34,277 nucleotides of DNA from Actinotalea ferrariae CF5-4 (GCF_000603945.1 NZ_AXCW01000007.1:1-34277), one strand, 5' to 3'. Shown: positions 9,505 to 18,336, counted from the first letter of the stretch. Notes: generated by a model not told the origin, from the letters alone. Numbers and translations are program-made.

Positions 9505-10491
9505 ATGGAGACACGGGTGCTGGGACGGACAGGGCGCGACGTGACGGTCGTGGGGCTGGGCTGCTGGCAGCTCGGCGCGGACTGGGGCGACGTCGGCGAC
9601 GAGCAGGCGATGGAGATCCTGCGCGCCGCCGTCGACGCGGGCGTCACCTTCCTCGACACGGCCGACGTCTACGGGGACGGCCGGTCGGAGCGGTTCGTGG
9701 GGCGGCTGCTCCAGGAGCGGCCGGACGCGGGGCTGGTGGTGGCGACCAAGATGGGCCGCCGGTCGGACCCGCACGTGCCCGAGGCCTACACGCTGGACGC
9801 GATGCGGGCGTGGACGGACCGGTCGCGGGAGAACCTCGGCGTCGAGACGCTGGACCTCACCCAGCTGCACTGCCCGCCGACCCCGGTGTACTCCCGCGAC
9901 GACGTCTACGACGCCCTCGACACCCTGGTCGACGAGGGGCGCATCGCCGCCTACGGGGTCTCGGTCGAGACCGTCGACGAGGCGCTGACGGCCATCGCGC
10001 GGCCGAACGTCGCCAGCGTGCAGATCATCCTCAACGTCTTCCGGCGCAAGCCGGTCGAGGAGGTGCTGCCCGCCGCCGCGGAGGCTGGCGTGGGCATCAT
10101 CGCGCGGGTGCCGCTGGCGAGCGGGCTGCTCTCCGGCAAGTTCGACGAGACGACGCAGTTCGCGGAGAACGACCACCGGACCTACAACCGCGGCGGCGAC
10201 GCGTTCGACGTCGGCGAGACGTTCGCGGGCGTGCCGTTCGAGGTGGGTGTCGCCGCGGCGCGCGAGGTGGCTGCGCTGACGCCCGAGGGGGCGACGACGG
10301 CGCAGCTCGCCCTGCGGTGGATCATCGACCAGCCGGGCGTCACGACGGTCATCCCGGGTGCGAGCCGCCCGGCGCAGGCGCAGGCCAACGCCGCCGCCGC
10401 GACCCTGGCGCCGCTGACGGACGAGCAGCAGGAGACGCTGCGCCGCCTCTACGACGAGCGCATCCGGGAGCACGTGCACGGTCGCTGGTGA
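9505..10491 (+). CDS. Aldo/keto reductase
   Basis: NADPH-dependent cytosolic oxidoreductase with a TIM-barrel fold, 328 residues. The catalytic tetrad is complete: D51 and Y56 in LDTADVYGDG, K82 in VATKMG and H122 in LTQLHCPP. The C-terminal cofactor segment VIPGASRPAQAQANA is also present. The TVVGLGCWQLG start and the FLDTADVYG motif resemble the YakC/oxidoreductase groups of AKRs; the substrate is unknown. No Shine-Dalgarno precedes ATG 9505, and a TAGCGT -10 ends eight bases before it. It is convergent with the rhodopsin gene, from which it is separated by a hairpin. Confidence 0.92.
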   Translation: METRVLGRTGRDVTVVGLGCWQLGADWGDVGDEQAMEILRAAVDAGVTFLDTADVYGDGRSERFVGRLLQERPDAGLVVATKMGRRSDPHVPEAYTLDAMRAWTDRSRENLGVETLDLTQLHCPPTPVYSRDDVYDALDTLVDEGRIAAYGVSVETVDEALTAIARPNVASVQIILNVFRRKPVEEVLPAAAEAGVGIIARVPLASGLLSGKFDETTQFAENDHRTYNRGGDAFDVGETFAGVPFEVGVAAAREVAALTPEGATTAQLALRWIIDQPGVTTVIPGASRPAQAQANAAAATLAPLTDEQQETLRRLYDERIREHVHGRW

Positions 10492-10504
10492 CCCGCTGAG
10501 CCGT

Positions 10505-10547
10505 CCGGTGAGGGCCGGGGTCGCCGGGCGGCTCCGACCCTCACCGG
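10505..10547. terminator. Bidirectional terminator between AKR and rhodopsin genes
   Basis: Perfect 10-bp arms CCGGTGAGGG (10505-10514) and CCCTCACCGG (10538-10547) flank a 23-base GC-rich loop. It lies between convergent stop codons. Confidence 0.7.
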
Positions 10548-10568
10548 TGTCAGGCGTCGACGGGCCGG

Positions 10569-11405
10569 TCAGGCGTTGGCCGGCGTGCCCGCGGGCGGGG
10601 TGGGCTCGCCGAACGCCTCGAGCTCCTCGTGCAGGTCGTCGCTCTCGCGCGCGGGCTCGTCCTTCGACTTCAGCAGCGCGATGCCGAGGATGAGCATCCC
10701 GAACACCGGCTTGGCGATGACGTCGGCGACGGAGTACCCGACCTGGCGGGCGACCTCCGCGGCGACGGGGTCGGCCATGACCATCGGCGCGATGTAGGCC
10801 AGCGGGTACACGCCCCAGCTGAGCAGCAGCACCCAGCGCAGCGCGTCGACGAGCCGCCGCATGCCGGCGGACTGCCGGTCCAGCGAGCGCTTCAGCTGCA
10901 CGAACAGCACCCACAGGATGTACAGGAACGGCACGGTGGAGGCCGCACCCCAGACGGTGCGCTCGACGGAGTCGGCCGCCGCGAGCTCACCGGGCCAGCC
11001 GAGCCCGATCATGAGGACGGCGGCGATCGTCAGGCGGACGAGCAGGGTCCGCGTCACGCTCGGGGCCAGCTTGAGCACGACGACGAGCTCCGCGAGCAGG
11101 AGCGGGACCGTGAGGAACCAGTCCACGTAGCGGTACGCCTCGTTGAACGGCACGCCGTCCTGGACGTAGACGCCGTCGGTGAAGGTGAAGGCCTCCTCCC
11201 ACGACGTGAAGATCCGCAGGTAGTGGTAGAGCGCGATGCCCACCACCAGGGTGGAGATCGTCACCGCCATGCGGTGCTTGGGGTGCACCCTCTCGCGGAT
11301 GAGCAGGAAGAACAGGAGAGAGGCCCCCATCGACGCGATCACGAAGGAGAACGCGTTGTAGACGAGGTCGAACTGGGCGGCCGACAGCTGGAGCTGGTCG
11401 GACAT
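10569..11405 (-). CDS. Light-driven proton-pump rhodopsin (actino/xanthorhodopsin-like)
   Basis: Seven-helix retinal protein of the inner membrane, 278 residues, pumping protons outward in light. Helix C carries YRYVDWFLTVPLLLAE: D95 is the proton acceptor, T99 the middle position and E106 the proton donor (DTE motif of eubacterial proton pumps). H61 in helix B pairs with the acceptor in this family, and the Schiff-base lysine is K232 (VADVIAKPVFG). L103 at the spectral-tuning position predicts green absorption. G153 in VWGAAST aligns with bacteriorhodopsin W138, the glycine that opens a carotenoid-antenna pocket in xanthorhodopsin. The ATG follows AGGAGGA. The C-terminal 30 residues are acidic and cytosolic. 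No carotenoid or retinal synthesis gene is in this window. Confidence 0.95.
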   Translation of the reverse strand: MSDQLQLSAAQFDLVYNAFSFVIASMGASLLFFLLIRERVHPKHRMAVTISTLVVGIALYHYLRIFTSWEEAFTFTDGVYVQDGVPFNEAYRYVDWFLTVPLLLAELVVVLKLAPSVTRTLLVRLTIAAVLMIGLGWPGELAAADSVERTVWGAASTVPFLYILWVLFVQLKRSLDRQSAGMRRLVDALRWVLLLSWGVYPLAYIAPMVMADPVAAEVARQVGYSVADVIAKPVFGMLILGIALLKSKDEPARESDDLHEELEAFGEPTPPAGTPANA

Positions 11406-11460
11406 CGTTGTCCTCCTGGAGTCAGGGTCCCGGCCGGGTGCCGGACACCTGACGCCCACA

Positions 11461-11478
11461 ACGGAAGTCCTCTTCCGT
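11461..11478. promoter_or_regulatory. Dyad upstream of the rhodopsin gene
   Basis: ACGGAAG-TCCT-CTTCCGT is a perfect 7-bp inverted repeat, 56 bases upstream of the rhodopsin ATG. It is a candidate operator, or a small hairpin at the 5' end of the rhodopsin mRNA. Confidence 0.5.
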
Positions 11479-11504
11479 GATCATCCGAGCCGCGGGTGAG
11501 GAGA

Positions 11505-11558
11505 GATCAGCGACCTCTCAACGATCAGCACGGTCTCAGGGATCAGCGCCGCCTCAGC
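11505..11558. repeat. Three tandem 18-bp repeats (GATCAGC units)
   Basis: Units start at 11505, 11523 and 11541. Each begins GATCAGC and carries CTCA near its end. They lie in the gene-free stretch upstream of rhodopsin and downstream of the neighbouring hypothetical gene. A fourth GATCAGC is at 11593, overlapping the end of that gene. They are a possible regulator-binding array. Confidence 0.75.
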
Positions 11559-11594
11559 CGGGGCGGGAGGACACTCCCGGTCACTGGCGCGCGA

Positions 11595-12500
11595 TCAGCG
11601 GCGGCCGGTGTCGCCCGGGGCCGTCCAGCTGGCGGCCGGGTCGGTGCGGTCGGTCTCCACGAGGCGGACCCCACGGCCGTCGGTGATCGCGGGGGCCGGG
11701 GCGTCGGACGCCGCGACCTCGATGATCCGCGGGAAGCGCTCCGGCGGCGGTCCGAACGCCTGCCGCGCCGAGCCGACCACGGTCCGGCCCAGCGCCCGGG
11801 CACCGGTCGCGCCGATGACGGCGCCGATCCCGAACGGGGCCAGCCGCCCGAACGCCAGCGCGCCCTGCTTCGCCGCCTGCCGCCGCAGGAAGCGCCGCGC
11901 GAGGCGCGCGTTGACCCGCTTGATCGTCGTCGTCGGCATGTTCACGAGGAGGGTGCGCGCCCAGCCGCCGTTGAGGCCCACCTCACCGCTGATCGCGGTG
12001 CTGCCCTGCTCGCCGAGGACCGTGGCCATGAGCAGCGTCCGGCGTCGCGCCGTCTCCTCGACCCCGATGCCGTGCACGTCCGCGACGGCGAGCGCGAAGG
12101 CCGACGACGCCCCGAAGAACGTCGCGACCTCGGCGCTCGTCAGCGCGATGCCCACGCCGGTGCCGATCGCCGGGGCCGCCGCGGCCGCCCCGACCGCCCC
12201 GCCCGAGGTGGACACGGCCATGAGGTACTGCTTCTCCAGCAGCGCGATGATCTGCGCCGGGGACGCCTCGGGGTTGCGCCGGCGCAGGCGCTCGACGTGC
12301 GCGCGGACCGCCGCCGACGGGATCGACACGGCCTTGTCGAGGGCCGCGTCCAGGACCGGGACACCGGTGAGCGGGGACGACGACGCCCCGGGTCCGGCCT
12401 GCTCGGCCGGGCCCGGGGGCAGCGTCGCGGCGGTGAAGACGTCGTCGGGCACGGGCGGGGTCCGGCCGTCGTGGCCGTGCGGGTACGGGACGTCAGGCAT
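11595..12500 (-). CDS. Conserved hypothetical protein with hydrophobic Gly/Ala-rich core
   Basis: A 301-residue protein I do not firmly recognise. The N-terminal 45 residues are Pro/Gly-rich. Residues about 60-95 form charged helices (HVERLRRRNPEASPAQIIALLEK). Residues about 98-140 are Gly/Ala-rich and hydrophobic (AAPAIGTGVGIALTSAEVATFF), possibly membrane-inserted. A strongly basic helix (about 195-215) precedes a second hydrophobic glycine-rich segment (FGIGAVIGATGARALGR). There is a loose resemblance to EcsC-like proteins, not enough for an assignment. The start at ATG 12500 has no clear ribosome site. It is 45 bases downstream of the stop of the HYR-repeat gene on the same strand. Confidence 0.75.
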   Translation of the reverse strand: MPDVPYPHGHDGRTPPVPDDVFTAATLPPGPAEQAGPGASSSPLTGVPVLDAALDKAVSIPSAAVRAHVERLRRRNPEASPAQIIALLEKQYLMAVSTSGGAVGAAAAAPAIGTGVGIALTSAEVATFFGASSAFALAVADVHGIGVEETARRRTLLMATVLGEQGSTAISGEVGLNGGWARTLLVNMPTTTIKRVNARLARRFLRRQAAKQGALAFGRLAPFGIGAVIGATGARALGRTVVGSARQAFGPPPERFPRIIEVAASDAPAPAITDGRGVRLVETDRTDPAASWTAPGDTGRR

Positions 12501-12545
12501 GTCCCGATGGTCGCACGGGCCACGCGGGCCGTCGCGGCCGCCCGT

Positions 12546-15500
12546 CTACCGCCGGACGGTGATCGTGGTCATCCGCTCGACCCCGTCACCGAGGTCCACC
12601 CGGATCACGTACTGGCCCTCGCCCCAGCCCTTCGTGCTGAGGTTGAAGACGTACTGGCCGTCGGCGACCCGGAACATGCTGCCGGCGTCGGCCCCGGTGG
12701 TCGAGACCACCGTGATGTCACCGCTGCCGCTCGCCGCGCCGACCTTCGCGACGGACAGCGTCGCCGGCGTCCCGGTCGCCGGCGCACTGTCGCCGGTGAG
12801 GCGGAACTTCACCGGGACGGTGCTGCCCGCCTTGAAGGCGGATCGTCCGTCGTTGCCGATCGGCGCCAGGAGCGCCGACCACTCGAGCGCGACCGTGACC
12901 CGGAAGGTGGCCGTGCTCTGCTTGCCCGCGTCGTCGGTCGCGGTGCAGGTCACGGTGGTGACGCCGAGCGGGAAGGTGCTCCCGCTGCTCCGGTCGCAGA
13001 CGACGAGCGGGGTCGCGTCGACGAGGTCCGTCGCCGTGGCGACGAACGCCACGGGCGCCCCCGCGGGCGACGTCGCCGTGACGGTGCGGTCCGCCGGCAC
13101 GGTGAGCGTGGGAGCGGTCGTGTCCTGGACGGTGACCGAGGCGGTCGTCACCGTGCTGCGGTTGCCCGCCGTGTCGACCGCGGTGCACGACAGCCCGGTG
13201 CTGCCGAGGCCGAACAGGCTCCCCGACACCGGCGTGCAGCTGACCGTCAGCGGGCCGTCCACCAGGTCGGTGGCCGTCGCGGAGTAGGTGACGACGGCGC
13301 CCGCCGGGCCGGTGGCCTCGGAGACCACCGAGCCGACCGTGATGACCGGCTCCGTCGTGTCCCGGACCGTCACCGTGAAGCTGCCGGTGGCGGTGTTGCC
13401 CGCCCGGTCGGTGGCGCGGCAGTCCACGTTCGTGGTCGTCAGCGGGAATGTGGAGCCGGAGGGCGGCGTGCAGGTGACCACGACGGTGCCGTCCACGACG
13501 TCGGACGCCGTGGGGGCGAAGGTCACGGGCGCACCGGTCGCGCCCGTCGCCTCGGCCGTGAGGGACGTGAGCGGCGACAGCACGGGTGCCGTGGTGTCGG
13601 TGACGACGACGTCGACGCTGCCTCGGCCGACGTTGCCGGCCTCGTCGGTGGCGGTGCACCGCACGGTCGTCGTACCGACCGGGAAGGTCGTGCCCGAGGC
13701 AGGGACGCAGGCCACGGTCACGTCCGATGCGTCCGTGACGGCGTCCGTCGCGGTGACCGCGAAGGTGACCGGTGCCCCGCCCGGGCCCGTGGCCTCCGCG
13801 CGCTGGTCGCCGGGCAGGGACAGCTGGGGGGCCGTCGTGTCCTGGACCGTCACGGAGATCGTGCCCGTCGCCCTGTTGGACCGGGTGTCCGTCGCCGTGC
13901 AGGTCACGGTGGTCGAGCCGAGGGCGAAGAGGCTGCCCGACGGCGGCACGCAGCCCACCGGCAGACCGCCGTCGACGATGTCGGACGCGGAGGCCGCGAA
14001 CGCGACGACGGCGCCGCCGGGTCCGGTCGCCTCGGTCACGAGGTCGCCGGGCAGCGTGAGCGCCGGCGCCGTGCTGTCACCCACGGTGACCGTGATGGAG
14101 CCGGTGCCGCGGTTGCCGCTGTCGTCGACCGCCCAGCACTCGACGGGCGTGACGCCGAGCCCGAACACCTGCCCGGACGTCGCGTCGCAGGTCACCGCCA
14201 CGTCCGCGTCCACGAGGTCGGCCGCCGTGACGGCGAACGCCACGGGGGCGCCGGCCGGACCGGTCGCCTCGACCGTCGGGCTCGTGCCGGTGAGCACCGG
14301 GGCCGTCGTGTCCCTCACGACGACCAGGAACGCGCTCGAGCTGCCGTTGCCGCGGGAGTCCACAGCGGTGCAGGTGACGGTGGCGCTGCCGAGGGGGAAC
14401 GTCGACCCCGAGGCGGGCGTGCACGTCACGTCGCGCGACCCGTCGACGGCGTCCGTCGCGGACGCGGCGAACTCCACCGGGGCGCCGTCGGGCCCGGTGG
14501 CCTCGGCGTCGATGGTGCCGGGCACCGTCAGCGCCGGTCCCGTGGTGTCCCGGACGGTGACGGTGAGGAACGCGGTGTCGCTGTTGCTGCGCGCGTCGAC
14601 CAGGTCGCACGTCACCCGGGTGTCGCCGAGCGGGAAGACGCCCCCAGGCCTCGGGCTGCAGTCGGCCTCGACGGGTCCGTCGACGAGGTCGAGGGCCTCG
14701 GTGCTCCAGGTGGCGGTGGCGCCGTCGGGCCCGGTCGCCTCGACGGTGACGTCGGCGGGGGCGTACGCGGGCGCGGTGGTGTCGACCACGGTGACCGTGA
14801 AGGCGGCGCCGCCGGTGTTCCCGGCGCCGTCGCGGGCGGAGCACGCCACGGACGTCGTGCCGAGGGCGAAGGTCGAGCCGGAGGCGGGGGTGCAGGTGGC
14901 GGCCAGCCCGGGGTGGACGGCGTCGAAGACGGTGGGTGCGAAGGTCACGGTGGCGCCGTCGCCGGACGTCGCCTCGACGACGTCCAGGACCGGAGGCGTG
15001 ACGACCGGCGCGGTCGTGTCCTGCACGCGCACGAGCCGGTCACCGGTCGACGTGTTACCGGCCCGGTCGGTCGCGCTGCAGCGCACGGTGGTGGTGCCGA
15101 GGGCGAAACGCGTGTCGGGCAGGGGCTCGCAGACCACGGACACCACGCCGTCGACGACGTCGCGCGCCGTCGCGCCCGTGCCGTCGACGGTGGCCACGAC
15201 GCCGTCCTCGTCCGTCGCCTCGAGGACGACGTCGGGGAGCGTCAGCGCGGGAGGGGTCCGGTCCAGCACCGTGACGACGAGGCTGCCGATGGCCGTGCGC
15301 AGGGCACGGTCGACGGCGGAGCAGGTGACGGTGGTCGAGCCCAGCGCGAAGAGCGAGCCGCTCACCGGGCTGCAGCTGACGGTCAGGTCGCCGTCGACGA
15401 GGTCGGAGGCGGACGCGGTGAAGGTCACCTCGGCGCCGTCGGGGCCCGTCGCCTCCGCGGTGGTACCGGTGAGGGTCAGGCTGGGGGCGGTCGTGTCCGC

Positions 15501-16688
15501 CACGGTGATCGTGAAGCTCGCGGTGCCCAGGATGCCCGCGGCGTCCGTGGCCGTGCAGGTGACCGTCGTCTCGCCGAGGGCGAAGCCCGTCCCGGAGGCC
15601 CGGTCGCACGTGACGGGGCGGCTGCCGGAGACGAGGTCGGTGGCGGTCGGCGCGAACGTCGCGACCGCGCCGGCCCCGGAGGTCGCCTCGAGCGTCTGGT
15701 TCGTGACGGTGATCGACGGCGGGGTGGTGTCGGCGACGGTGACGGTGAGGGTCCCGGAGGAGGTGTTCGACCGGGTGTCCGTCGAGGTGCAGGTCACCGT
15801 CGTGGCGCCGAGCCCGAAGGTGCTCCCGGCGGCCGGGACGCACGTGACCGGTCGGGCGCCGTCCACGAGGTCGGTGGCCGTGGCTCCGAGCGGCACGGTC
15901 GCCCCTCCTGGGCCCTGCGCCTCGACGGTGACGTCCGTGAGGGTCAGGGCCGGGCCGGTCGTGTCCACCACGGAGGCGGTGAAGGTGCCGCTCGCGATGT
16001 TCCCGCGGGAGTCGACGGACGTGCACGTCACGGGCGTCGTGCCCAGGGGCAGGACGCTCCCCGACGCGGGCGTGCAGGAGACGGGCCGGGGGGCCGCGTC
16101 GCCGCCGTCGTACGCGGAGGCGGTCCAGGAGACGGGCGCCCCGGAGGGGCCGGTCGCCTGCACCGACAGCGCTCCGGGCAGCGCGAGGACGGGCGGGGTG
16201 GTGTCGGCCGGGCGCTGGACGGTGAGGGTGAAGGTGGCCGGTGCGGTGTTGAAGACGCCGCCGATGCCGCCGGTCACCGACACGGTGACGGTGTACGCGC
16301 CCGGGGTCGCGCTGGAGAAGGTCACGGGCACGCGCGGGCCGCACCCGGTCAGGGGTGCGGGGGTCGACACGGTCACCTCGGCCGGCGCGGAGACGCGCAG
16401 CGTGCCGGGGTTGCCGCTGGTGACGTTGCAGTTGTTCTGGCCGCCGTCGCCCTCCTCGCGGCGGTCTCGCTCGACGAGGTAGTAGCTCATCGTCGTCGAG
16501 CCGCCTGCGGTGATCGTGGTCGTCCCGCTCGCGGCGACGTCGATGAGCACCGAGTCCGCGGCGGCGGGTGTGGCGATCCCGGTGATCGCGAGCGCGAGGG
16601 CCGCGGCGCCCGCGAGGGCGCGCGTCAGCCGGAGCCGCGCGGTGCGGCGTCGTACGGCGCGGTGCGGTGTGGTGATGTGCCTGGCCAT
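12546..16688 (-). CDS. Secreted HYR-repeat protein with 14 Ig-like repeats and C-terminal PxKF-type domain
   Basis: A 1,380-residue exported protein. It has a basic N-terminus, a hydrophobic segment and a cleavage-like site ATPAAAD (about 45), then a unique domain with one cysteine pair (about 47-160). Fourteen tandem HYR-like beta-sandwich repeats of about 78 residues follow, and the last about 115 residues form a domain with the FKAGSTVPVKFRL motif (PxKF type). Each repeat starts with D-T-T-x-P/G and carries two cysteines in a VTC-x(15)-TVTC arrangement, predicting one disulfide per repeat. No LPxTG or transmembrane anchor is seen at the C-terminus. HYR domains act in adhesion and carbohydrate or protein binding; a surface adhesive or matrix role is inferred. 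ATG 16688 follows GGGGGA. The base composition matches the neighbours. Confidence 0.92.
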   Translation of the reverse strand: MARHITTPHRAVRRRTARLRLTRALAGAAALALAITGIATPAAADSVLIDVAASGTTTITAGGSTTMSYYLVERDRREEGDGGQNNCNVTSGNPGTLRVSAPAEVTVSTPAPLTGCGPRVPVTFSSATPGAYTVTVSVTGGIGGVFNTAPATFTLTVQRPADTTPPVLALPGALSVQATGPSGAPVSWTASAYDGGDAAPRPVSCTPASGSVLPLGTTPVTCTSVDSRGNIASGTFTASVVDTTGPALTLTDVTVEAQGPGGATVPLGATATDLVDGARPVTCVPAAGSTFGLGATTVTCTSTDTRSNTSSGTLTVTVADTTPPSITVTNQTLEATSGAGAVATFAPTATDLVSGSRPVTCDRASGTGFALGETTVTCTATDAAGILGTASFTITVADTTAPSLTLTGTTAEATGPDGAEVTFTASASDLVDGDLTVSCSPVSGSLFALGSTTVTCSAVDRALRTAIGSLVVTVLDRTPPALTLPDVVLEATDEDGVVATVDGTGATARDVVDGVVSVVCEPLPDTRFALGTTTVRCSATDRAGNTSTGDRLVRVQDTTAPVVTPPVLDVVEATSGDGATVTFAPTVFDAVHPGLAATCTPASGSTFALGTTSVACSARDGAGNTGGAAFTVTVVDTTAPAYAPADVTVEATGPDGATATWSTEALDLVDGPVEADCSPRPGGVFPLGDTRVTCDLVDARSNSDTAFLTVTVRDTTGPALTVPGTIDAEATGPDGAPVEFAASATDAVDGSRDVTCTPASGSTFPLGSATVTCTAVDSRGNGSSSAFLVVVRDTTAPVLTGTSPTVEATGPAGAPVAFAVTAADLVDADVAVTCDATSGQVFGLGVTPVECWAVDDSGNRGTGSITVTVGDSTAPALTLPGDLVTEATGPGGAVVAFAASASDIVDGGLPVGCVPPSGSLFALGSTTVTCTATDTRSNRATGTISVTVQDTTAPQLSLPGDQRAEATGPGGAPVTFAVTATDAVTDASDVTVACVPASGTTFPVGTTTVRCTATDEAGNVGRGSVDVVVTDTTAPVLSPLTSLTAEATGATGAPVTFAPTASDVVDGTVVVTCTPPSGSTFPLTTTNVDCRATDRAGNTATGSFTVTVRDTTEPVITVGSVVSEATGPAGAVVTYSATATDLVDGPLTVSCTPVSGSLFGLGSTGLSCTAVDTAGNRSTVTTASVTVQDTTAPTLTVPADRTVTATSPAGAPVAFVATATDLVDATPLVVCDRSSGSTFPLGVTTVTCTATDDAGKQSTATFRVTVALEWSALLAPIGNDGRSAFKAGSTVPVKFRLTGDSAPATGTPATLSVAKVGAASGSGDITVVSTTGADAGSMFRVADGQYVFNLSTKGWGEGQYVIRVDLGDGVERMTTITVRR

Positions 16689-16817
16689 GGCGCGGTCCCC
16701 CGAGGAGCACCGACGCCGGTTTCGCCATTGCTCCCCGCCGGGCTGGGGGCGACCACGGGCCCCGGCGGATCGTCGCTCGTCGCTGTCGCCGAGTATCACG
16801 AGGGCGTGAGATCAACA

Positions 16818-16831
16818 GGGTGGTTCCACCC
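16818..16831. promoter_or_regulatory. Dyad upstream of the HYR-repeat gene
   Basis: GGGTGGTTCCACCC is a perfect 14-bp palindrome, too tight to form a hairpin and therefore more like an operator. The half-element TTyCACCC is repeated ten bases further on. A GATACT -10-like sequence (minus strand) lies at about 16793-16798. Confidence 0.45.
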
Positions 16832-16903
16832 CATTTCACCCAGGCGAAGATCGTCTGCCGCGTGACGGCCCGACAGCTCCACCCGTTCGGAGCAGTCGTA
16901 CCC

Positions 16904-16934
16904 GGCGGCGGCCGTGCGTCCGCGCCCCGCCGCC
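16904..16934 (-). terminator. Terminator hairpin after the UDP-glucose pyrophosphorylase gene
   Basis: GGCGGCGG (16904-16911) pairs with CCGCCGCC (16927-16934) across a 15-base loop, 12 bases beyond the stop codon. Confidence 0.55.
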
Positions 16935-16946
16935 AGGTGCCGCGGG

Positions 16947-18329
16947 TCAGGCGATGCCGTCGGCGGTGACGTGAGTCCCGTCCGGCACCGTCCCCCCGGT
17001 GCCGGTCAGCCGCGCCTCGCCCTCGACGACGACGTCGCGCCCGAACGTCCAGTCGCCCTCGACCCGCAGGGCGGTGGCCGCACGCAGCGACGGGGTGTGC
17101 GGCACCCGGGCGTCGAAGGCGTCGATGGTCTTGTAGTGGTCGGTGTCGAGGTCGACGAACGGCGCGTCGACCTGGGCGACGAGGCGGTGGGCGTCGTCGT
17201 CGGCGTAGACGTCCGAGCGCAGGACGAGCAGGTCGTTCGTCGTCTTGACCGGCAGGAAGCGGCTGCGCGGGACCTCCAGGGCCGTGGCGCCGTCGAACGC
17301 CTCGACCGCGGCACCCATCGCGGACTCGATCTGCACGACCGGGGTGGAGTCCTTGCGCGTCGGGTCGACGGTCTTGTCGTTGCGGATCAGCGGCAGCTCC
17401 AGGACGCCGCCCGTGCGCTCGAGCTCCGCGGCGAGCGCCCGCAGGTCGAACCACAGGTTGTTGGTGTGGAAGAACGGGTGCACGTCGATGTCGGAGGCGA
17501 CGTCGGCGTCCTCGGGCGGGGTCTGCGCGGTCTCGCGCAGGACGATCCGGTCGTCGGAGCGCCGGACGACCAGGTGCCCGCCCTTGCGGTCCGCGGGGGT
17601 CCGTCGGCACACCTCGGCGGCGTACGGCGCGCCGCTGGCGGCGAACCAGCCGGCGATGCGCGCGTCCGGGACGGCGCCGAGGTTGTCGGAGTTCGACACG
17701 GACGCGTACCGGAAGCCCGCGTCGAGCAGCGCCTGGAGCGTCCCGGACGCGTAGAGCGCGGTGTAGAGGTCGCCGTGGCCCGGCGGGCACCACTCCAGGC
17801 TCGGGTCCTCGGGCCACTCGACGGGCGTCAGGTCGTCCGCGCGGAGCTTGGGCTCGCGGTTCTGCAGGAAGTCCAGAGGGAGGCCGTCGACGGCGAGCTC
17901 CGGGTAGCGCGCGAGGGCGGCGAGCGAGTCGTCCTGCGTGCGGAAGCTGTTCATGAGGATCAGCGGCAGGCGCGCACCTGTCGCGGCGCGCGCCGCCAGG
18001 ACCTGCCCTGCGATGACATCGAGGAACGTCCGGTCCCCGCGCACGCGCAGGAGGGACTTGGCCCTGTCCATCCCCATCGAGGTGCCCAGGCCGCCGTTGA
18101 GCTTGAGGACCGCCGTGGCCGCGAGGGCCTCGCGGGCCGCGTCGTCGTCGACCTGCACCGTGTCGACGTGCGGGACGTCCGTGAGGGGCCGCACCGAGGA
18201 CTCGGGGATCACGCCCGTCTCCCCGGACTCCAGGAGACCGTAGAAGCGGGTGAAGACGTCGACGGCCGTGGGGGACACCCCGGCCTCCTCCATCTTGCGG
18301 CGGGCCAGGGCAAGTCCGTCAGCGCTCAT
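16947..18329 (-). CDS. UTP-glucose-1-phosphate uridylyltransferase, eukaryotic-type (UDPGP family)
   Basis: Makes UDP-glucose from UTP and glucose-1-phosphate for glycan and glycogen-type synthesis. The 460-residue protein belongs to the UDPGP family (eukaryote-like), not the bacterial GalU type. LKLNGGLGTSMG near 76-87 is the nucleotide-binding loop, and K91 (DRAKSLL) follows. PPGHGDLYTALY is the sugar-binding region, NSDNLGA the metal-binding segment, and FLPVKTTNDLLVLRSD the late conserved block. The C-terminus reads as a short left-handed beta-helix (EGDWTFGRDVVVEGEARLTG). I chose the second ATG (18329) because a TAGGTT -10 ends seven bases before it, implying a leaderless mRNA; ATG 18335 is the alternative. 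Confidence 0.93.
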   Translation of the reverse strand: MSADGLALARRKMEEAGVSPTAVDVFTRFYGLLESGETGVIPESSVRPLTDVPHVDTVQVDDDAAREALAATAVLKLNGGLGTSMGMDRAKSLLRVRGDRTFLDVIAGQVLAARAATGARLPLILMNSFRTQDDSLAALARYPELAVDGLPLDFLQNREPKLRADDLTPVEWPEDPSLEWCPPGHGDLYTALYASGTLQALLDAGFRYASVSNSDNLGAVPDARIAGWFAASGAPYAAEVCRRTPADRKGGHLVVRRSDDRIVLRETAQTPPEDADVASDIDVHPFFHTNNLWFDLRALAAELERTGGVLELPLIRNDKTVDPTRKDSTPVVQIESAMGAAVEAFDGATALEVPRSRFLPVKTTNDLLVLRSDVYADDDAHRLVAQVDAPFVDLDTDHYKTIDAFDARVPHTPSLRAATALRVEGDWTFGRDVVVEGEARLTGTGGTVPDGTHVTADGIA

Positions 18330-18336
18330 GGTCATC

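Noticed and set aside
11505-11558. Mini CRISPR array
   Set aside because: Units of 18 bp are contiguous without unique spacers, and no cas gene is present.
16681-16800. Possible c-di-GMP-I (GEMM) riboswitch before the HYR gene
   Set aside because: GGCGAAACC and GGGGGACCGC recall GEMM pieces, but the conserved GGACGCAAAGCC block and the proper stems are missing.
11496-16865. Open frame of 1,789 codons on the plus strand opposite the HYR gene
   Set aside because: It is the antisense shadow of the GC-biased repeat gene; the translation is Arg/Gly/Asp low-complexity and crosses several real genes.
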